A stretch of 64,000 nt of DNA from Methanotrichaceae archaeon (lineage in GTDB: Archaea > Halobacteriota > Methanosarcinia > Methanotrichales > Methanotrichaceae). The stretch spans positions 1 to 64,000 of the forward strand of contig JAFGMR010000019.1 in the NCBI GenBank assembly GCA_016927425.1, written 5' to 3'. Under the pieces are notes generated by a model. It was given only the letters and a program-made list of their open reading frames with translations, was not told the DNA's origin and did no database searches. How positions within the stretch are numbered: the stretch's first letter is position 1; each line of letters opens with the position of its first letter. Of the stretch, positions 7,166 through 15,876 are shown in pieces. A program made the position numbers and the translations under genes.

Positions 7166-8194
7166 CTATCTGCCCTTCCTCCCTGCCCGTTCGACAGGCC
7201 ACATCATCCTAGAGTCGGGAAGCTCGAAGCGGGCGATGACAGGGGCGTGGTCCGACTCGGGGTGGAGAAACGGGCGCCTGTAAGCTGTCGAGTGGTCGTG
7301 AAGCGTCTCGTTGTGGATCTCTGAACCCCGAAAGTAGGCGAGAAGCGTGCGTGAGACGAGTATATGGTCGAGCATCTTGCCCTTGCCATTGTGCAGAAGC
7401 GAGAACCTGGCAGGCTCAGGGATGTTCCTCTCGCTTGCGATCATCACCCTCGGCGCAAGCGTCGGATTTCCTGTGTTCTCGAGGTCTCCCCTAATTGCCT
7501 CGACCGGCACCTCCTCGAGGTCGGCGTTGAAGTCCCCGCAGATGGCTATCAGGGCATGAATGTCCCTATCGAATATGCGGTCTATCAGCATGCGAACCTC
7601 GAGCGCCTGGCCGAGCCGCTTCAGCGAAGAGAGGAAGAACCCCTCAGCCCAGCCTGATGCAGTCCTCCAGACGGCATCGCCGAGGCGGTGGCCGGCAATG
7701 CCAGACGGCCTCCTGGACTTGAGATGCAAGTTGACAACCTCAATAACGGTCTTTTCATCGATCCCTATCAACGCATACAATATGGGCCTCTCCCAGACAA
7801 CCTCGCGCGCCTCCTCCTCCTCCGGCTCTGCTGTCACCTTCTTGTACATGGGAGCTGGAGCATATCGATGCATGTACTGATGGTGCTCCAGTATGGGAAA
7901 CCGGCTCAATATGACGAGGTTTCTCTCCTCATACACGTTGGTTCCATCGACCGTCGTCGAGACCTTCTGAAATGTTGCGTAGGGGGTTCCATCGACCAGC
8001 CGGTCGAGGGCTCGAAGATGCGTTCCCTTGCGGCCCTGCTGGCCGTTGACCTCCTGGAGGCAGAGTATGTCGGCGTTGATCCTGACGAGCTGGGGTCGCA
8101 TGACTGCTATCCGCTCTTCGAGGCTCGGCTGAAGGCCGGGACGATCGTCGAAGTTCCACATGTTGAAGGTGGCTATGCGCAGCTTGAGGGGCAT
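7166..8194 (-). CDS. Endonuclease/exonuclease/phosphatase (EEP) family protein
   Basis: A 342-residue EEP-fold metal-dependent phosphodiesterase or phosphatase. The catalytic landmarks are in order: RIATFNMWNFDDR at the N-terminus, DILCLQEVNG with the metal-binding Glu, VVNLHLKSRR in the middle, ICGDFNADLEE, and the C-terminal ESDHAPVIARF with the Asp-His pair. There is no signal peptide or membrane segment, so it is cytoplasmic. Members of this superfamily cleave DNA, RNA, phosphoinositides or other phosphoesters; substrate cannot be told from sequence. It is transcribed divergently from cdc48. A minus-strand TATA-like AATATAATTG lies about 120 bases upstream of the start. Confidence 0.9.
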   Translation of the reverse strand: MPLKLRIATFNMWNFDDRPGLQPSLEERIAVMRPQLVRINADILCLQEVNGQQGRKGTHLRALDRLVDGTPYATFQKVSTTVDGTNVYEERNLVILSRFPILEHHQYMHRYAPAPMYKKVTAEPEEEEAREVVWERPILYALIGIDEKTVIEVVNLHLKSRRPSGIAGHRLGDAVWRTASGWAEGFFLSSLKRLGQALEVRMLIDRIFDRDIHALIAICGDFNADLEEVPVEAIRGDLENTGNPTLAPRVMIASERNIPEPARFSLLHNGKGKMLDHILVSRTLLAYFRGSEIHNETLHDHSTAYRRPFLHPESDHAPVIARFELPDSRMMWPVERAGRKGR

Positions 8195-8441
8195 TGACGC
8201 TTTTGTTGAACTCGGTGATAATAATCGCTTTCGCCACGATGGGAGAGGTCTCCGAGAGAGAGCTCTTGCTGCATCGAATAGGCGATAGGTGGAAAGCCCC
8301 GGCGCCTATGCATCGATATATGAAAAGCTCGAATCGCAATTATATTGCACATCGTTTTTCATCCTTTGGGTTTTGGATCCACTGGCCAAGGATTGAGGCC
8401 GCTATCCCGGGCTTGACCATTCAAGATCCTATAGCATACAA

Positions 8442-8525
8442 CAGCTTGCTGTAGAGCAGCTTACTCTAGAGCAGCTTGCTGTAGAGCAGCTTGCTGTAGA
8501 GCAGCTTGCTGTAGAGCAGCTTACC
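8442..8525 (+). repeat. 15-bp tandem repeat, five units plus a partial unit
   Basis: The unit CAGCTTGCTGTAGAG starts at 8442, 8457, 8472, 8487 and 8502, with a partial sixth at 8517. Only the second unit differs (CAGCTTACTCTAGAG). Each unit carries the short palindrome CAGCTTGCTG, so the array can fold or act as repeated protein-binding sites. It ends directly before the TATA-like element upstream of cdc48. Confidence 0.9.
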
Positions 8526-8531
8526 AAAAAG

Positions 8532-8568
8532 CTTTTATACAACTTACGATACTAACCATGGGTTAGTA
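8532..8568 (+). promoter_or_regulatory. TATA box and palindromic operator-like site upstream of cdc48
   Basis: CTTTTATAC at 8532-8540 is a TATA-like element. TACTAACC at 8550-8557 and GGTTAGTA at 8561-8568 form a perfect 8-bp inverted repeat around ATG, at the distance where transcription would start. A dimeric repressor bound there would block initiation. A second TATA-like stretch at 8646-8657 (AAAATACTTAAA) is nearer to the gene. Confidence 0.5.
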
Positions 8569-8616
8569 ATGATATGTACACAACCCACAGGGCTCCGGAA
8601 CGAGAGGGCCCCGTGC

Positions 8617-8636
8617 GGGGGAAGGCGTCTTCCCCC
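8617..8636 (+). other. Perfect GC-rich hairpin in the cdc48 leader
   Basis: GGGGGAAG (8617-8624) pairs with CTTCCCCC (8629-8636) around a GCGT loop. If transcription begins near 8562 this hairpin is in the leader, ahead of a second possible promoter, so it could end a short transcript or protect the mRNA. No U-run follows, which weakens the terminator reading. Confidence 0.5.
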
Positions 8637-8692
8637 CGAAGAGAGTCAAAAATACTTAAACTTGTAGATCGATATAGAACAGGTGGTTCATC

Positions 8693-10855
8693 ATGACCGA
8701 AGAGATCACGCTCAAGGTGGGAGAGGCCCGCCCCTCCGACGTAGGCCGCGGAATTGCCAGGGTCGATCCCGCGGTAATTCGAGAGAGAAATTGGCAAGCA
8801 GGCGACGTCATATCCATTCATGGGAAGAAGAAGACAGCAGCCCTCCTCTGGCCCGGCTACCCGGATGATACCGGCACCGGAATCATCCGCATGGACGGAA
8901 GCATCCGCAGGAACGCAGGCGTCAGCATGGACGACAGGGTGCCGGTCAAGATCATCCAAGCAGTTCCAGCAACCGGGATCACATTTGCCCCCACAGTTCC
9001 CTTGCGCATCACCGGAGGCGAGGAGTACCTTCGCCGCTATATGGAGGGGCGAGTGCTCACCCGCGGAGATATCATCGAATTTAATGTGATGGGGAGAAAG
9101 ATCGAGCTCGTTGCAGTCCGCGTAACGCCAGCCAAGGACTCGGTCGTCATCGGCGGAGGCACGCGGATAGAGCTATCGGAGAAGCCAGCCAAGGAGGTCA
9201 AGGCCCTTCCCCGCATCACCTACGAGGACATAGGGGGCCTCGGAGCCGAGATCAAGAAGGTTCGGGAGATGATAGAGCTTCCGATGAAGCACCCCGAGCT
9301 CTTCGAGCGCCTCGGCGTTGAGGCGCCAAAGGGCGTGCTCCTCCACGGGCCTCCTGGAACCGGAAAGACGCTTCTCGCAAGAGCCCTCGCATCCGAGACC
9401 AACGCCCACTTCGAGACGCTCTCGGGGCCTGAGATCATGTCCAAGTACTACGGTGAGTCGGAGGAGAAGCTCAGGCAGCTCTTCAAGACCGCCGAGGAAG
9501 AGGGGCCGAGCATCATATTGATCGACGAGATCGACTCCATCGCCCCGAAGAGGGAGGAGGTCACGGGAGAGGTCGAGCGCAGGGTCGTTGCCCAGCTGCT
9601 CGCATTGATGGACGGCCTTGAGTCGCGCGGAAAGGTTGTCGTGATAGGAGCTACGAACAGGCCTGATGCCCTTGATCCGGCGCTACGGCGGCCGGGCAGA
9701 TTCGACAGGGAGATCGAGATCGGCGTTCCCAACAGGGCCTCGCGACTGGAGGTCTTACAAATCCACACCAGGGGAATGCCCCTTGCGTCCAACGTGAACG
9801 TGGAGAGGCTTGCCGAGATCACCCATGGATTTGTGGGCGCGGACCTTGCAGCCCTTGCCAGGGAGGCTGGAATGCGGTCGCTACGCCGGATCATGCCCGA
9901 GCTAGACCTCGAGGTCGAGGCGATCCCAGCCGAGATCCTCAACAAGATCGAGGTGACGAACGAGGACTTCCTCGAGGCCCTTCGCGAGATGGAGCCTTCC
10001 GCCATGAGAGAGGTTATGGTCGAGTCCCCGGACGTCCACTGGACCGAGATCGGAGGCCTGGACAATGCCAAGCAGGAGCTCATGGAGGCTGTTGAGTGGC
10101 CTCTAACCTACACGAGCCTCTTCGATCACATGAACGCGACCCCTCCGAAGGGAATCCTCCTGTACGGGCCGCCCGGCACGGGAAAGACGCTGCTTGCAAA
10201 GGCCGTCGCAACCGAGAGCCAAGCGAACTTCATCAGCGTCAAGGGCCCGGAGTTCCTCTCGAAGTGGGTGGGCGAGTCTGAGAAGGCTGTCAGGGAGACA
10301 TTCAGAAAGGCCAAGCAGGCCGCGCCTGCGGTGGTCTTCTTCGACGAGATCGACGCAATCGCGCCAACGAGGGGAAGCGGCCTTGGCGACTCCCACGTTA
10401 CCGAGAGGGTGATCAGCCAGATACTCTCTGAGATGGACGGCCTCGAGTCCCTGCATAACGTCGTGGTGATCGCTGCCACCAATCGGCCGGATATCATAGA
10501 CTCAGCCCTGCTGCGGCCTGGCAGGTTCGACCGCATGATCGAGATAGGAGCTCCCGACGAGGCATCGCGGCTCGCGATCTTCAAGATCCATACAGCTGAC
10601 CGACCCCTCTCAGATGACGTAAAACTGGAGGAGCTCGCGAAGAGGACCGAGAACTACACAGGGGCGGACATCTTCGCCGTCTGCAACGAGGCCGTGATGC
10701 TCGCCATCAGGGAGTACGTCCAGTCCGGCAAGCCCCAAGAGCTCGAGTCCATCAAGGGTCAGAAGATCGAGATGAGGCACTTCGAGGAGGCGCTGAAGAA
10801 GGTCGCCGCAACCGCCAAGGACGAGTACATATACAAGAGGTTCAAGGGGGCATGA
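8693..10855 (+). CDS. Cdc48/VAT-type AAA ATPase
   Basis: The 720-residue protein is an archaeal VCP-like unfoldase that extracts and unfolds protein substrates, typically feeding the proteasome. The N-terminal substrate-binding domain covers residues 1-170 (double-psi barrel with [19 protein letters not shown]). The D1 domain has Walker A GPPGTGKT at 219-226, Walker B ILIDEID near 275-281 and the [20 protein letters not shown] second region of homology. D2 has Walker A at 492-499 and Walker B VVFFDEID at 547-554. Length is normal, and both ATPase sites look intact. The C-terminus ends YIYKRFKGA without a long tail. The ATG start follows AGGTGG. The gene stands alone, with a structured upstream region (15-bp repeats, palindrome, hairpin) and a terminator overlapping its stop. 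Confidence 0.98.
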   Translation: MTEEITLKVGEARPSDVGRGIARVDPAVIRERNWQAGDVISIHGKKKTAALLWPGYPDDTGTGIIRMDGSIRRNAGVSMDDRVPVKIIQAVPATGITFAPTVPLRITGGEEYLRRYMEGRVLTRGDIIEFNVMGRKIELVAVRVTPAKDSVVIGGGTRIELSEKPAKEVKALPRITYEDIGGLGAEIKKVREMIELPMKHPELFERLGVEAPKGVLLHGPPGTGKTLLARALASETNAHFETLSGPEIMSKYYGESEEKLRQLFKTAEEEGPSIILIDEIDSIAPKREEVTGEVERRVVAQLLALMDGLESRGKVVVIGATNRPDALDPALRRPGRFDREIEIGVPNRASRLEVLQIHTRGMPLASNVNVERLAEITHGFVGADLAALAREAGMRSLRRIMPELDLEVEAIPAEILNKIEVTNEDFLEALREMEPSAMREVMVESPDVHWTEIGGLDNAKQELMEAVEWPLTYTSLFDHMNATPPKGILLYGPPGTGKTLLAKAVATESQANFISVKGPEFLSKWVGESEKAVRETFRKAKQAAPAVVFFDEIDAIAPTRGSGLGDSHVTERVISQILSEMDGLESLHNVVVIAATNRPDIIDSALLRPGRFDRMIEIGAPDEASRLAIFKIHTADRPLSDDVKLEELAKRTENYTGADIFAVCNEAVMLAIREYVQSGKPQELESIKGQKIEMRHFEEALKKVAATAKDEYIYKRFKGA

Positions 10856-10885
10856 GCCCCCAAACCCCATTTCTTATTTTCTCAT
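10846..10885 (+). terminator. Terminator at the end of cdc48
   Basis: GGGGGC (10846-10851) pairs with GCCCCC (10856-10861) around ATGA, which includes the stop codon. The T-rich stretch CATTTCTTATTTTCTC follows. This hairpin-plus-T-tract fits factor-independent termination. Confidence 0.65.
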
Positions 10886-10888
10886 AAA

Positions 10889-11124
10889 TTGTTCTATTTT
10901 AGACATATATTTTCTTACGAAAAGCATATATAGTTACGATGCGTCGTGCCCAATCGGGCGGGGCTGGCTTCCTCCTTTACCAGTCACCCTGTATTGGCCA
11001 TGAACTCCGCTACCCTGCCCCATCTTTCCTCTTTTTCTTCCCACTCTATCACGAAGGTTCATATCCAGCACCGCCTCCATCGCCTCCATCGTCTTCATAG
11101 CCTCCATCAGTGTAAGCGATCTTT
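10889..11124 (+). other. Intergenic region with a short imperfect repeat
   Basis: No gene is supported. The stretch 11070-11108 repeats CCATCGCCTCCATCGTCTTC-like units. A 62-codon frame across it translates to a low-complexity HRLHRLH run and is rejected. AT-rich CATATATAG near 10925 could be a TATA element but nothing follows it closely. Confidence 0.4.
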
Positions 11125-11168
11125 TCTTATGTAACCGCCGTCTTTAACTACCCGCCAGTTACATAAGA
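11125..11168 (+). promoter_or_regulatory. Long-spaced perfect inverted repeat, operator candidate for the metal transporter operon
   Basis: TCTTATGTAAC (11125-11135) and GTTACATAAGA (11158-11168) are perfect 11-bp inverted copies separated by 22 bases. They flank a TATA-like TCTTTAACTA (11141-11150) and end seven bases before the first ATG of the operon. Widely spaced half-sites around a core promoter suit a tetrameric or dimeric metal-responsive repressor; NikR-type regulators use separated half-sites, but the regulator here is unknown. Confidence 0.6.
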
Positions 11169-11175
11169 GGCCACC

Positions 11176-11463
11176 ATGGCCCCAGGGGATCTATCGCATA
11201 TGCTAGCCAGAAAGAGCCTGTCCGACCTCTATCGCATCAGGGAGACCGTCGACCGCCTCATAACCGATAGGGAATCGGGAGAAGGGGTCGTCGAGGAGAG
11301 GCGCTCAGGTTCTCGCACGTATCGTCTGGAGCTAGTGTACTGCGGAAAGGGCTGCCGAGGCTGTCCACACGGCCCCTACTGGTACTGCTATTGGAAGGAA
11401 GGGGGCCGGACGAGGTCGCGCTACATCGGAAAGATCCTGCCGAAGGAGGCAATGCAGATATGA
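11176..11463 (+). CDS. DUF6788-type small protein
   Basis: A 95-residue protein of a small archaeal family of unknown function. The N-terminal half is helical (LARKSLSDLYRIRETVDRL). The C-terminal half carries the family signature CGKGCRGCPHGPYWYCYW followed by TRSRYIGKILP, with four cysteines and a histidine that could hold zinc. In other genomes such proteins often lie in mobile or regulatory contexts. Here it is the first gene behind the 11-bp inverted repeat, and its stop overlaps the start of the binding-protein gene (ATGA). A metal-sensing or regulatory role for the operon is a guess from this position only. Confidence 0.75.
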   Translation: MAPGDLSHMLARKSLSDLYRIRETVDRLITDRESGEGVVEERRSGSRTYRLELVYCGKGCRGCPHGPYWYCYWKEGGRTRSRYIGKILPKEAMQI

Positions 11464-12407
11464 CGACCGCTTGGAGGACCCTGGTGCGCAGAGATCGGTT
11501 TATGACAATGGCATGGAGCTCTCAATGGCGATGGTTCATGCCGCCACATTCATGGCCCAAATTGGGCCTGGCTGGACTGGCATTAGTGCTCGCCTTGCTT
11601 GCAGCAGGCTGCCTCGCTCCGGCCCCGGAAGGGGATCGCATGCAGGTTGTGACCACCATAGCCCCCCTCGCGGATATGGTGCATAACGTTGGAGGCGACT
11701 ATGTGGAGGTGACGGTGATCGTCCCCCCCGGGGCCGAGCCCCACACCTTCGAGCCCACTCCATCCCAGATGCGGATAATGGAGAGCGCAGACCTCTACGT
11801 CAAGAATGGAGCAGGCCTTGAGACCTGGATAGAGCTGATGGTTGGGGATCATATATCGGTCGTCGACTCCTCGAAGGGCGTAGATCTGATCTTTGGGGAG
11901 GGAGGCGCTGAGAGAAGCGCGCCTGATCCACACATATGGCTCTCCCCCAGGAACGGCATGATACAGGTTGAGAACATCTACAAAGCCCTTGCCGACGCAG
12001 ACCCGATACATGAGGAATACTATGCCCAAAACAGGGATTCGTACCTCAAAACGCTTCAGGATCTCGATTCTGACCTCGGCAAGCGTCTTGGAAGGGCACA
12101 TAGGCGGGTCTTTATAGTACAGCATCCCGCCTTCAGCTATCTCGCGAGGGATTACGGCCTCGTCCAGGTGCCCCTGTCAGTTGACGAGAAGGAGCCAGGC
12201 CCGCGCCACATGGCAACCGTTGTGGATCTCGTCTCCTCCTCGAACGTTTCTGCCATCTTCGTCGAGCCCCAGTTCAACCCGAAGAGCGCCCAGGTGATCG
12301 CGGATGAGACCGGCTGCAATGTTCTTGAGATAGACCCCCTTCCCGAGAACTACACCGCAGGCCTTCGCCATGCCGGAGAGATGATCGCCGAGAGCCTGGA
12401 GGCTTGA
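11460..12407 (+). CDS. Metal ABC transporter substrate-binding lipoprotein, ZnuA-like
   Basis: A 315-residue cluster A-I solute-binding protein that captures a divalent metal outside the cell for the ABC transporter encoded next. The signal region runs to a lipobox (LLAAGC, Cys51). Likely metal ligands in this numbering are His95 (GAEPHTFEP), His158 (DPHIWLSP), His222 (VQHPAFSYLARDYG) and Glu269 (FVEPQFNP). Three histidines with His at the third position is the zinc pattern; manganese binders usually have Glu there. There is no His-rich loop. I choose the ATG at 11460, overlapping the previous stop; Met27 would give a more compact signal peptide and is a real alternative. Confidence 0.9.
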   Translation: MTTAWRTLVRRDRFMTMAWSSQWRWFMPPHSWPKLGLAGLALVLALLAAGCLAPAPEGDRMQVVTTIAPLADMVHNVGGDYVEVTVIVPPGAEPHTFEPTPSQMRIMESADLYVKNGAGLETWIELMVGDHISVVDSSKGVDLIFGEGGAERSAPDPHIWLSPRNGMIQVENIYKALADADPIHEEYYAQNRDSYLKTLQDLDSDLGKRLGRAHRRVFIVQHPAFSYLARDYGLVQVPLSVDEKEPGPRHMATVVDLVSSSNVSAIFVEPQFNPKSAQVIADETGCNVLEIDPLPENYTAGLRHAGEMIAESLEA

Positions 12408-12408
12408 G

Positions 12409-13158
12409 TTGATCGCGGTATCCATCGAGGACCTCTGGGTCAAGCTAGGACGCCGAACCGTCCTGGAAGCGATCAACCTGGAGGTCGAAGAGAGGGACTT
12501 CATCGGCCTTATCGGCCCAAACGGCGGTGGCAAGTCGACGCTGCTTCGCGCAATACTCGGGCTTATCCGACCAACGCAAGGCATAATAACGGTCTTCGGG
12601 CAAAGACCGGCTGCGGCGAGGCGCTCCGTTGGCTACCTCCCCCAGAGAAACCTATTCGACTCGGGCTTTCCCGCAACTGCCCTGGATGTGGTGCTAATGG
12701 GCCGCTATGGCGGCCTTGGATTGATGAAGCGAGCAGGACCCGCCGACAAAGAGGCCGCATACGACGCCCTAATGATGGTGGACATGGCAGAGAAGGCGTC
12801 CCGAGAGATAGGCGCGCTCTCCGGGGGGGAGCAGCAGAGGGTCTTTCTCGCACGTGCCCTCGTCTCCAGGCCTCGCCTGCTCCTTCTAGACGAGCCAATC
12901 ACCGGCATCGACGCATCCGGGCAGGGGGAGATCTACGACCTATTTCGTCGCCTCAACAGGGAGATGGCGATCATCATGGTCTCTCACGACCTGAGCGCGA
13001 TCTCAACCTACGTGGAGAAGATAGCCTGCCTGAGCCGGCGCCTCTACTACCACGGCTCAAGAGAGCTCTCAGCGGAAGATCTGATCGATGCCTATGGCTG
13101 TCCCGTGGACATGATCGCCCATGGCGTGCCCCACAGGGTTCTGAGGGAACATGATTGA
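12409..13158 (+). CDS. Metal ABC transporter ATP-binding protein, ZnuC-like
   Basis: A 249-residue ABC ATPase that powers metal import through the neighbouring ABC-3 permease. It has Walker A GPNGGGKST at residues 36-44, Q-loop region VGYLPQR near 74-80, the signature ALSGGEQQRV at 136-145, Walker B LLLLDEP at 157-163 and a switch histidine in MVSHDLSAIS. All elements are intact. The start is a TTG at 12409, two bases after the substrate-binding protein stop; the 3' end overlaps the permease start by eight bases. The layout (binding protein, ATPase, permease) is typical of zinc/manganese uptake operons. Confidence 0.95.
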   Translation: MIAVSIEDLWVKLGRRTVLEAINLEVEERDFIGLIGPNGGGKSTLLRAILGLIRPTQGIITVFGQRPAAARRSVGYLPQRNLFDSGFPATALDVVLMGRYGGLGLMKRAGPADKEAAYDALMMVDMAEKASREIGALSGGEQQRVFLARALVSRPRLLLLDEPITGIDASGQGEIYDLFRRLNREMAIIMVSHDLSAISTYVEKIACLSRRLYYHGSRELSAEDLIDAYGCPVDMIAHGVPHRVLREHD

Positions 13159-13942
13159 GATTCTCCAGTACGAGTTCATGAAAAACGCCCTTGCTGCCGG
13201 CCTCATAGCCTCGGTCCTCTGCGGGGTGATAGGGGTCTACGTAATCCTCAACCGGATAGTCTTCATCGGCGATGGCGTTGCCCACGCCGCCTTCGGGGGA
13301 ATTGGCATCGGATACCTGGCAGGCATCGATCCCCTGCTCGTAGGCGTGATCTTCGCCGTCACGTCCGCGCTTGGAATTGGCCGAATATCGAGGGCGAAGG
13401 TTGCCGAGGACACGGCAATCGGCGTCTTCCTTGCCATGGGGATGGCGGTCGGCGTTCTCTGCATGAGCCTCGGGCGGGGCTACGGCCGAGACCTCTTCGA
13501 CTACCTCTTCGGAAACATCCTTGCGGTGACGAGGGATGACGTCTATCTCGTCTTCGTCCTAACCGCGATAATGATTGCAGCAGTCGCCCTTCTGTACAAG
13601 GAGCTGCTCATAACATCCTTCGATCCCGCCTACGCGGAGGCCTTAGGAGTGCCTGTGGGAGGTATTCGCCTCCTGCTGCTATCGATGGTGGCGCTCTCCG
13701 TCGTCGTGCTGATCAAGATCGTCGGAATCGTGATGGTAATCGCCCTCCTGACGATCCCGGCCGCCGTTTCCAGACAACACCTATCGGGCCTTATAAACAT
13801 CATGATCCTTGCTGTCATTTTAGGAATGGCCTTCGTCACCTCGGGGCTTGCCATATCCTACATTTTCGACCTGCCCTCGGGCGCAACGATCATCCTCGTG
13901 GCCTCGGCTGCCTTCTTCCTAAGCACTGCCCTCTCCAGATGA
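13151..13942 (+). CDS. Metal ABC transporter permease, ABC-3 family (ZnuB-like)
   Basis: The 263-residue ABC-3 family permease has about eight hydrophobic segments and the family sequence LCGVIGVYVILNRIVFIGDG near the N-terminus, followed by VAHAAFGGIGIGYL. The cytoplasmic loop EDTAIGVFLAMGMAVGVL and the C-terminal LLTIPAAVSRQ match the part that contacts the ATPase. It works with the two preceding genes in uptake of zinc or a similar metal. Start and end overlap the neighbouring genes, and the following gene starts at an ATGA overlap, so translational coupling is likely through the whole run. Confidence 0.95.
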   Translation: MIEILQYEFMKNALAAGLIASVLCGVIGVYVILNRIVFIGDGVAHAAFGGIGIGYLAGIDPLLVGVIFAVTSALGIGRISRAKVAEDTAIGVFLAMGMAVGVLCMSLGRGYGRDLFDYLFGNILAVTRDDVYLVFVLTAIMIAAVALLYKELLITSFDPAYAEALGVPVGGIRLLLLSMVALSVVVLIKIVGIVMVIALLTIPAAVSRQHLSGLINIMILAVILGMAFVTSGLAISYIFDLPSGATIILVASAAFFLSTALSR

Positions 13943-14949
13943 GGACGCAAGCGAAAACGGTCAAATACGAAGAGGGGAAACACGCAACGGAGATGCGTTA
14001 TAACGTCCTTTCCCTCTTGCTGATCCTCCTGATCCCTGCAGGTGGCCAGGAACTCATGCTCTTTGCCGACGATCACTACAAGGTCCTCGGTGGCCCGCGA
14101 ATCGAAGCATCGCCGGTGCAAGCCGTCTTCCAACCAGGAGAGAACGCCACGCTGCAGGTGATCCTCGCAAACGTCGGACGGGTGGACGGCCTGATCCCTG
14201 TAAACCCGGTTATGGGCGAGGAAGAGGCCGCAGCCCGCGAGAGGGATGAGGAACTCCTCTCTGTAGACGCGCTCAACCTCGTTGCAACGCTACGCGCCGA
14301 TGGCCAGGTCTTCGCGAAGAGCTCTGTGGGGATATCGGTCCTTCCGGGAGGATCTGCCATCCCACTGGAGCTCCCCTTGCATATCAGCCCTGATGCGTCC
14401 GGACCTCAAGCCCTGAAGCTCGATGTGGATTACGAGCGACAGGTGGACGTGAGCATGAAGGGAGGAAGGGCAACGCCGCTGTATCTTCCGGCCAACAGAA
14501 GCCTGGACCTGGTGGTCACCGTCGAGCCTTTAAGAAATCCATTTAGGGCCGAGGGCGTCCGCTTCGACCTTGCTGGATCCGACGGCGTCCTTCTATTTCT
14601 TGTGAGAAACACCTCGCCAAAGCCGGCCTTAAACTGCTCCGCAAGGCTCGTAGAGGCAGCGCCCTTTCATCCACAGGAGGAAACATGCTCCCTCGGAGAT
14701 ATTGAGGTCGGTGGGATCGCACTTGCCCAGTTCCATGTTGCAGTCGACGAGGGCTCGTCGGGACACTGTCAGCTCGCATGCCTCATCAGCCATGACGGCG
14801 GAAGATCGACGCATGCAATTCCCCTGGAGGTCGGCAGATCTTCGAGCGCTTATTGGATGATCCTCTTTCTGCCCCTGATTGCCCTGCTCTCCCTCCTCCT
14901 CATCAGGTCGGGCATGCTCAGGCGGCCCCGTCGATCCCTGAGGGGCTGA
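13939..14949 (+). CDS. Predicted exported protein with a C-terminal membrane anchor
   Basis: A 336-residue protein that I cannot assign to a named family. It has a hydrophobic leader (MRYNVLSLLLILLIPAGG, from an internal ATG at 13993), an extracytoplasmic part with two beta-sandwich-like stretches (FQPGENATLQVILANVG and FDLAGSDGVLLFLVRNTS, the NEW3/CARDB style of spacing) and a C-terminal transmembrane helix (YWMILFLPLIALLSLLLI) followed by basic residues. Several NxS/T sites fit surface exposure. It sits between the metal importer and the ABC-2 exporter genes with coupled starts, so it may be an accessory surface protein of one of these transporters. Start at 13939 (ATGA overlap) or 13993. 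Confidence 0.7.
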   Translation: MRTQAKTVKYEEGKHATEMRYNVLSLLLILLIPAGGQELMLFADDHYKVLGGPRIEASPVQAVFQPGENATLQVILANVGRVDGLIPVNPVMGEEEAAARERDEELLSVDALNLVATLRADGQVFAKSSVGISVLPGGSAIPLELPLHISPDASGPQALKLDVDYERQVDVSMKGGRATPLYLPANRSLDLVVTVEPLRNPFRAEGVRFDLAGSDGVLLFLVRNTSPKPALNCSARLVEAAPFHPQEETCSLGDIEVGGIALAQFHVAVDEGSSGHCQLACLISHDGGRSTHAIPLEVGRSSSAYWMILFLPLIALLSLLLIRSGMLRRPRRSLRG

Positions 14950-14951
14950 AT

Positions 14952-15875
14952 ATGGCCGCAATCATCGCTCGCGATATCTGCAAAGGCTTCGGCAGCAGAT
15001 CTCGCCGGACCGAGGTCCTTCGATCCATCAACCTGGAGATCGCCGAAGGGGAGATCTTCGGGATACTTGGGCCGAACGGATCGGGAAAGACTACCCTCCT
15101 CTCGATATTCTCCACGCTGCTACGCCCGGACAAGGGTGAGCTTATGATACTGGGCCTCGATGCAAAGAGAGATGCCTCACGCCTGCGGGAGATCATAAAC
15201 ATCAGCTCTGGTGCCTCGAACTTCCCCTGGAGCCTGACTGTGAAGGAGAACTTGCGCCAGTCAGGCATGCTCTACGGCCTGCACGGGCCGCGCCTCGCCC
15301 GATCGATCGACGAGGCCATGGAGACGATGGATCTGTGGCCTTACAGGGACGTCCGGTTCGAGAACCTATCTTCCGGCATAAAGCAACGCCTCTCCCTCGC
15401 AAAAGCCCTCATCAACCACCCAAGGCTGCTCTTCCTCGACGAGCCCACGACCGGGCTTGATCCACAGATCGCGATTAAAACGAGGTCGATGGTGAAGAAG
15501 ATCCATAGAGATCATGGGATCACGGTGCTTCTCACAACCCATTACATGCCCGAGGCAGAGGAGCTCTGCCTCCGTATCGCATTCTTGCGCAAGGGAAGCA
15601 TCATCGCCCTCGATACGCCCTCCAGGCTCAAGAGGGACCTTCACCTAGGCGAGAGGGTCTCGATCAGGTTCAGGGGGAGCATCGACGAGGAGGCGCTCTT
15701 CGCTGTCCCGGGGATGATCTCCGCATCGATCGAGGAAGGTCGCGCAGAGCTCATGCTTGAGCGCTCAGAGGAGGGCACGAGCAGGCTTATGAGGCTCTTT
15801 TCTCATACAGAGGTCCTGGACATAAAGATGGAGGAGCCCGATCTGGAGGATGTATTCCTTGAGCTTGCGAGGTGA
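14952..15875 (+). CDS. ABC-2 type exporter ATP-binding protein
   Basis: A 307-residue ABC ATPase of the drug/polysaccharide exporter class. Walker A GPNGSGKT is at residues 40-47, the signature is the variant NLSSGIKQRLSLAKAL, Walker B is LLFLDEPTTGLDP, and the switch region is VLLTTHYMPEAEEL. A C-terminal ~80-residue extension (VSIRFRGSIDEEALF through LEDVFLELAR) is typical of the subfamily. The ATG at 14952 is chosen because homology starts there and GAGGGG precedes it; an upstream in-frame ATG at 14853 would overlap the previous gene by about 100 bases. It overlaps nothing downstream and is one base from the permease gene, so they form one exporter. Substrate unknown. Confidence 0.93.
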   Translation: MAAIIARDICKGFGSRSRRTEVLRSINLEIAEGEIFGILGPNGSGKTTLLSIFSTLLRPDKGELMILGLDAKRDASRLREIINISSGASNFPWSLTVKENLRQSGMLYGLHGPRLARSIDEAMETMDLWPYRDVRFENLSSGIKQRLSLAKALINHPRLLFLDEPTTGLDPQIAIKTRSMVKKIHRDHGITVLLTTHYMPEAEELCLRIAFLRKGSIIALDTPSRLKRDLHLGERVSIRFRGSIDEEALFAVPGMISASIEEGRAELMLERSEEGTSRLMRLFSHTEVLDIKMEEPDLEDVFLELAR

Positions 15876-15876
15876 G

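Noticed and set aside
10946-11134. 62-codon frame with HRLH repeats
   Set aside because: It arises from a short DNA repeat; no start signal and low-complexity product.
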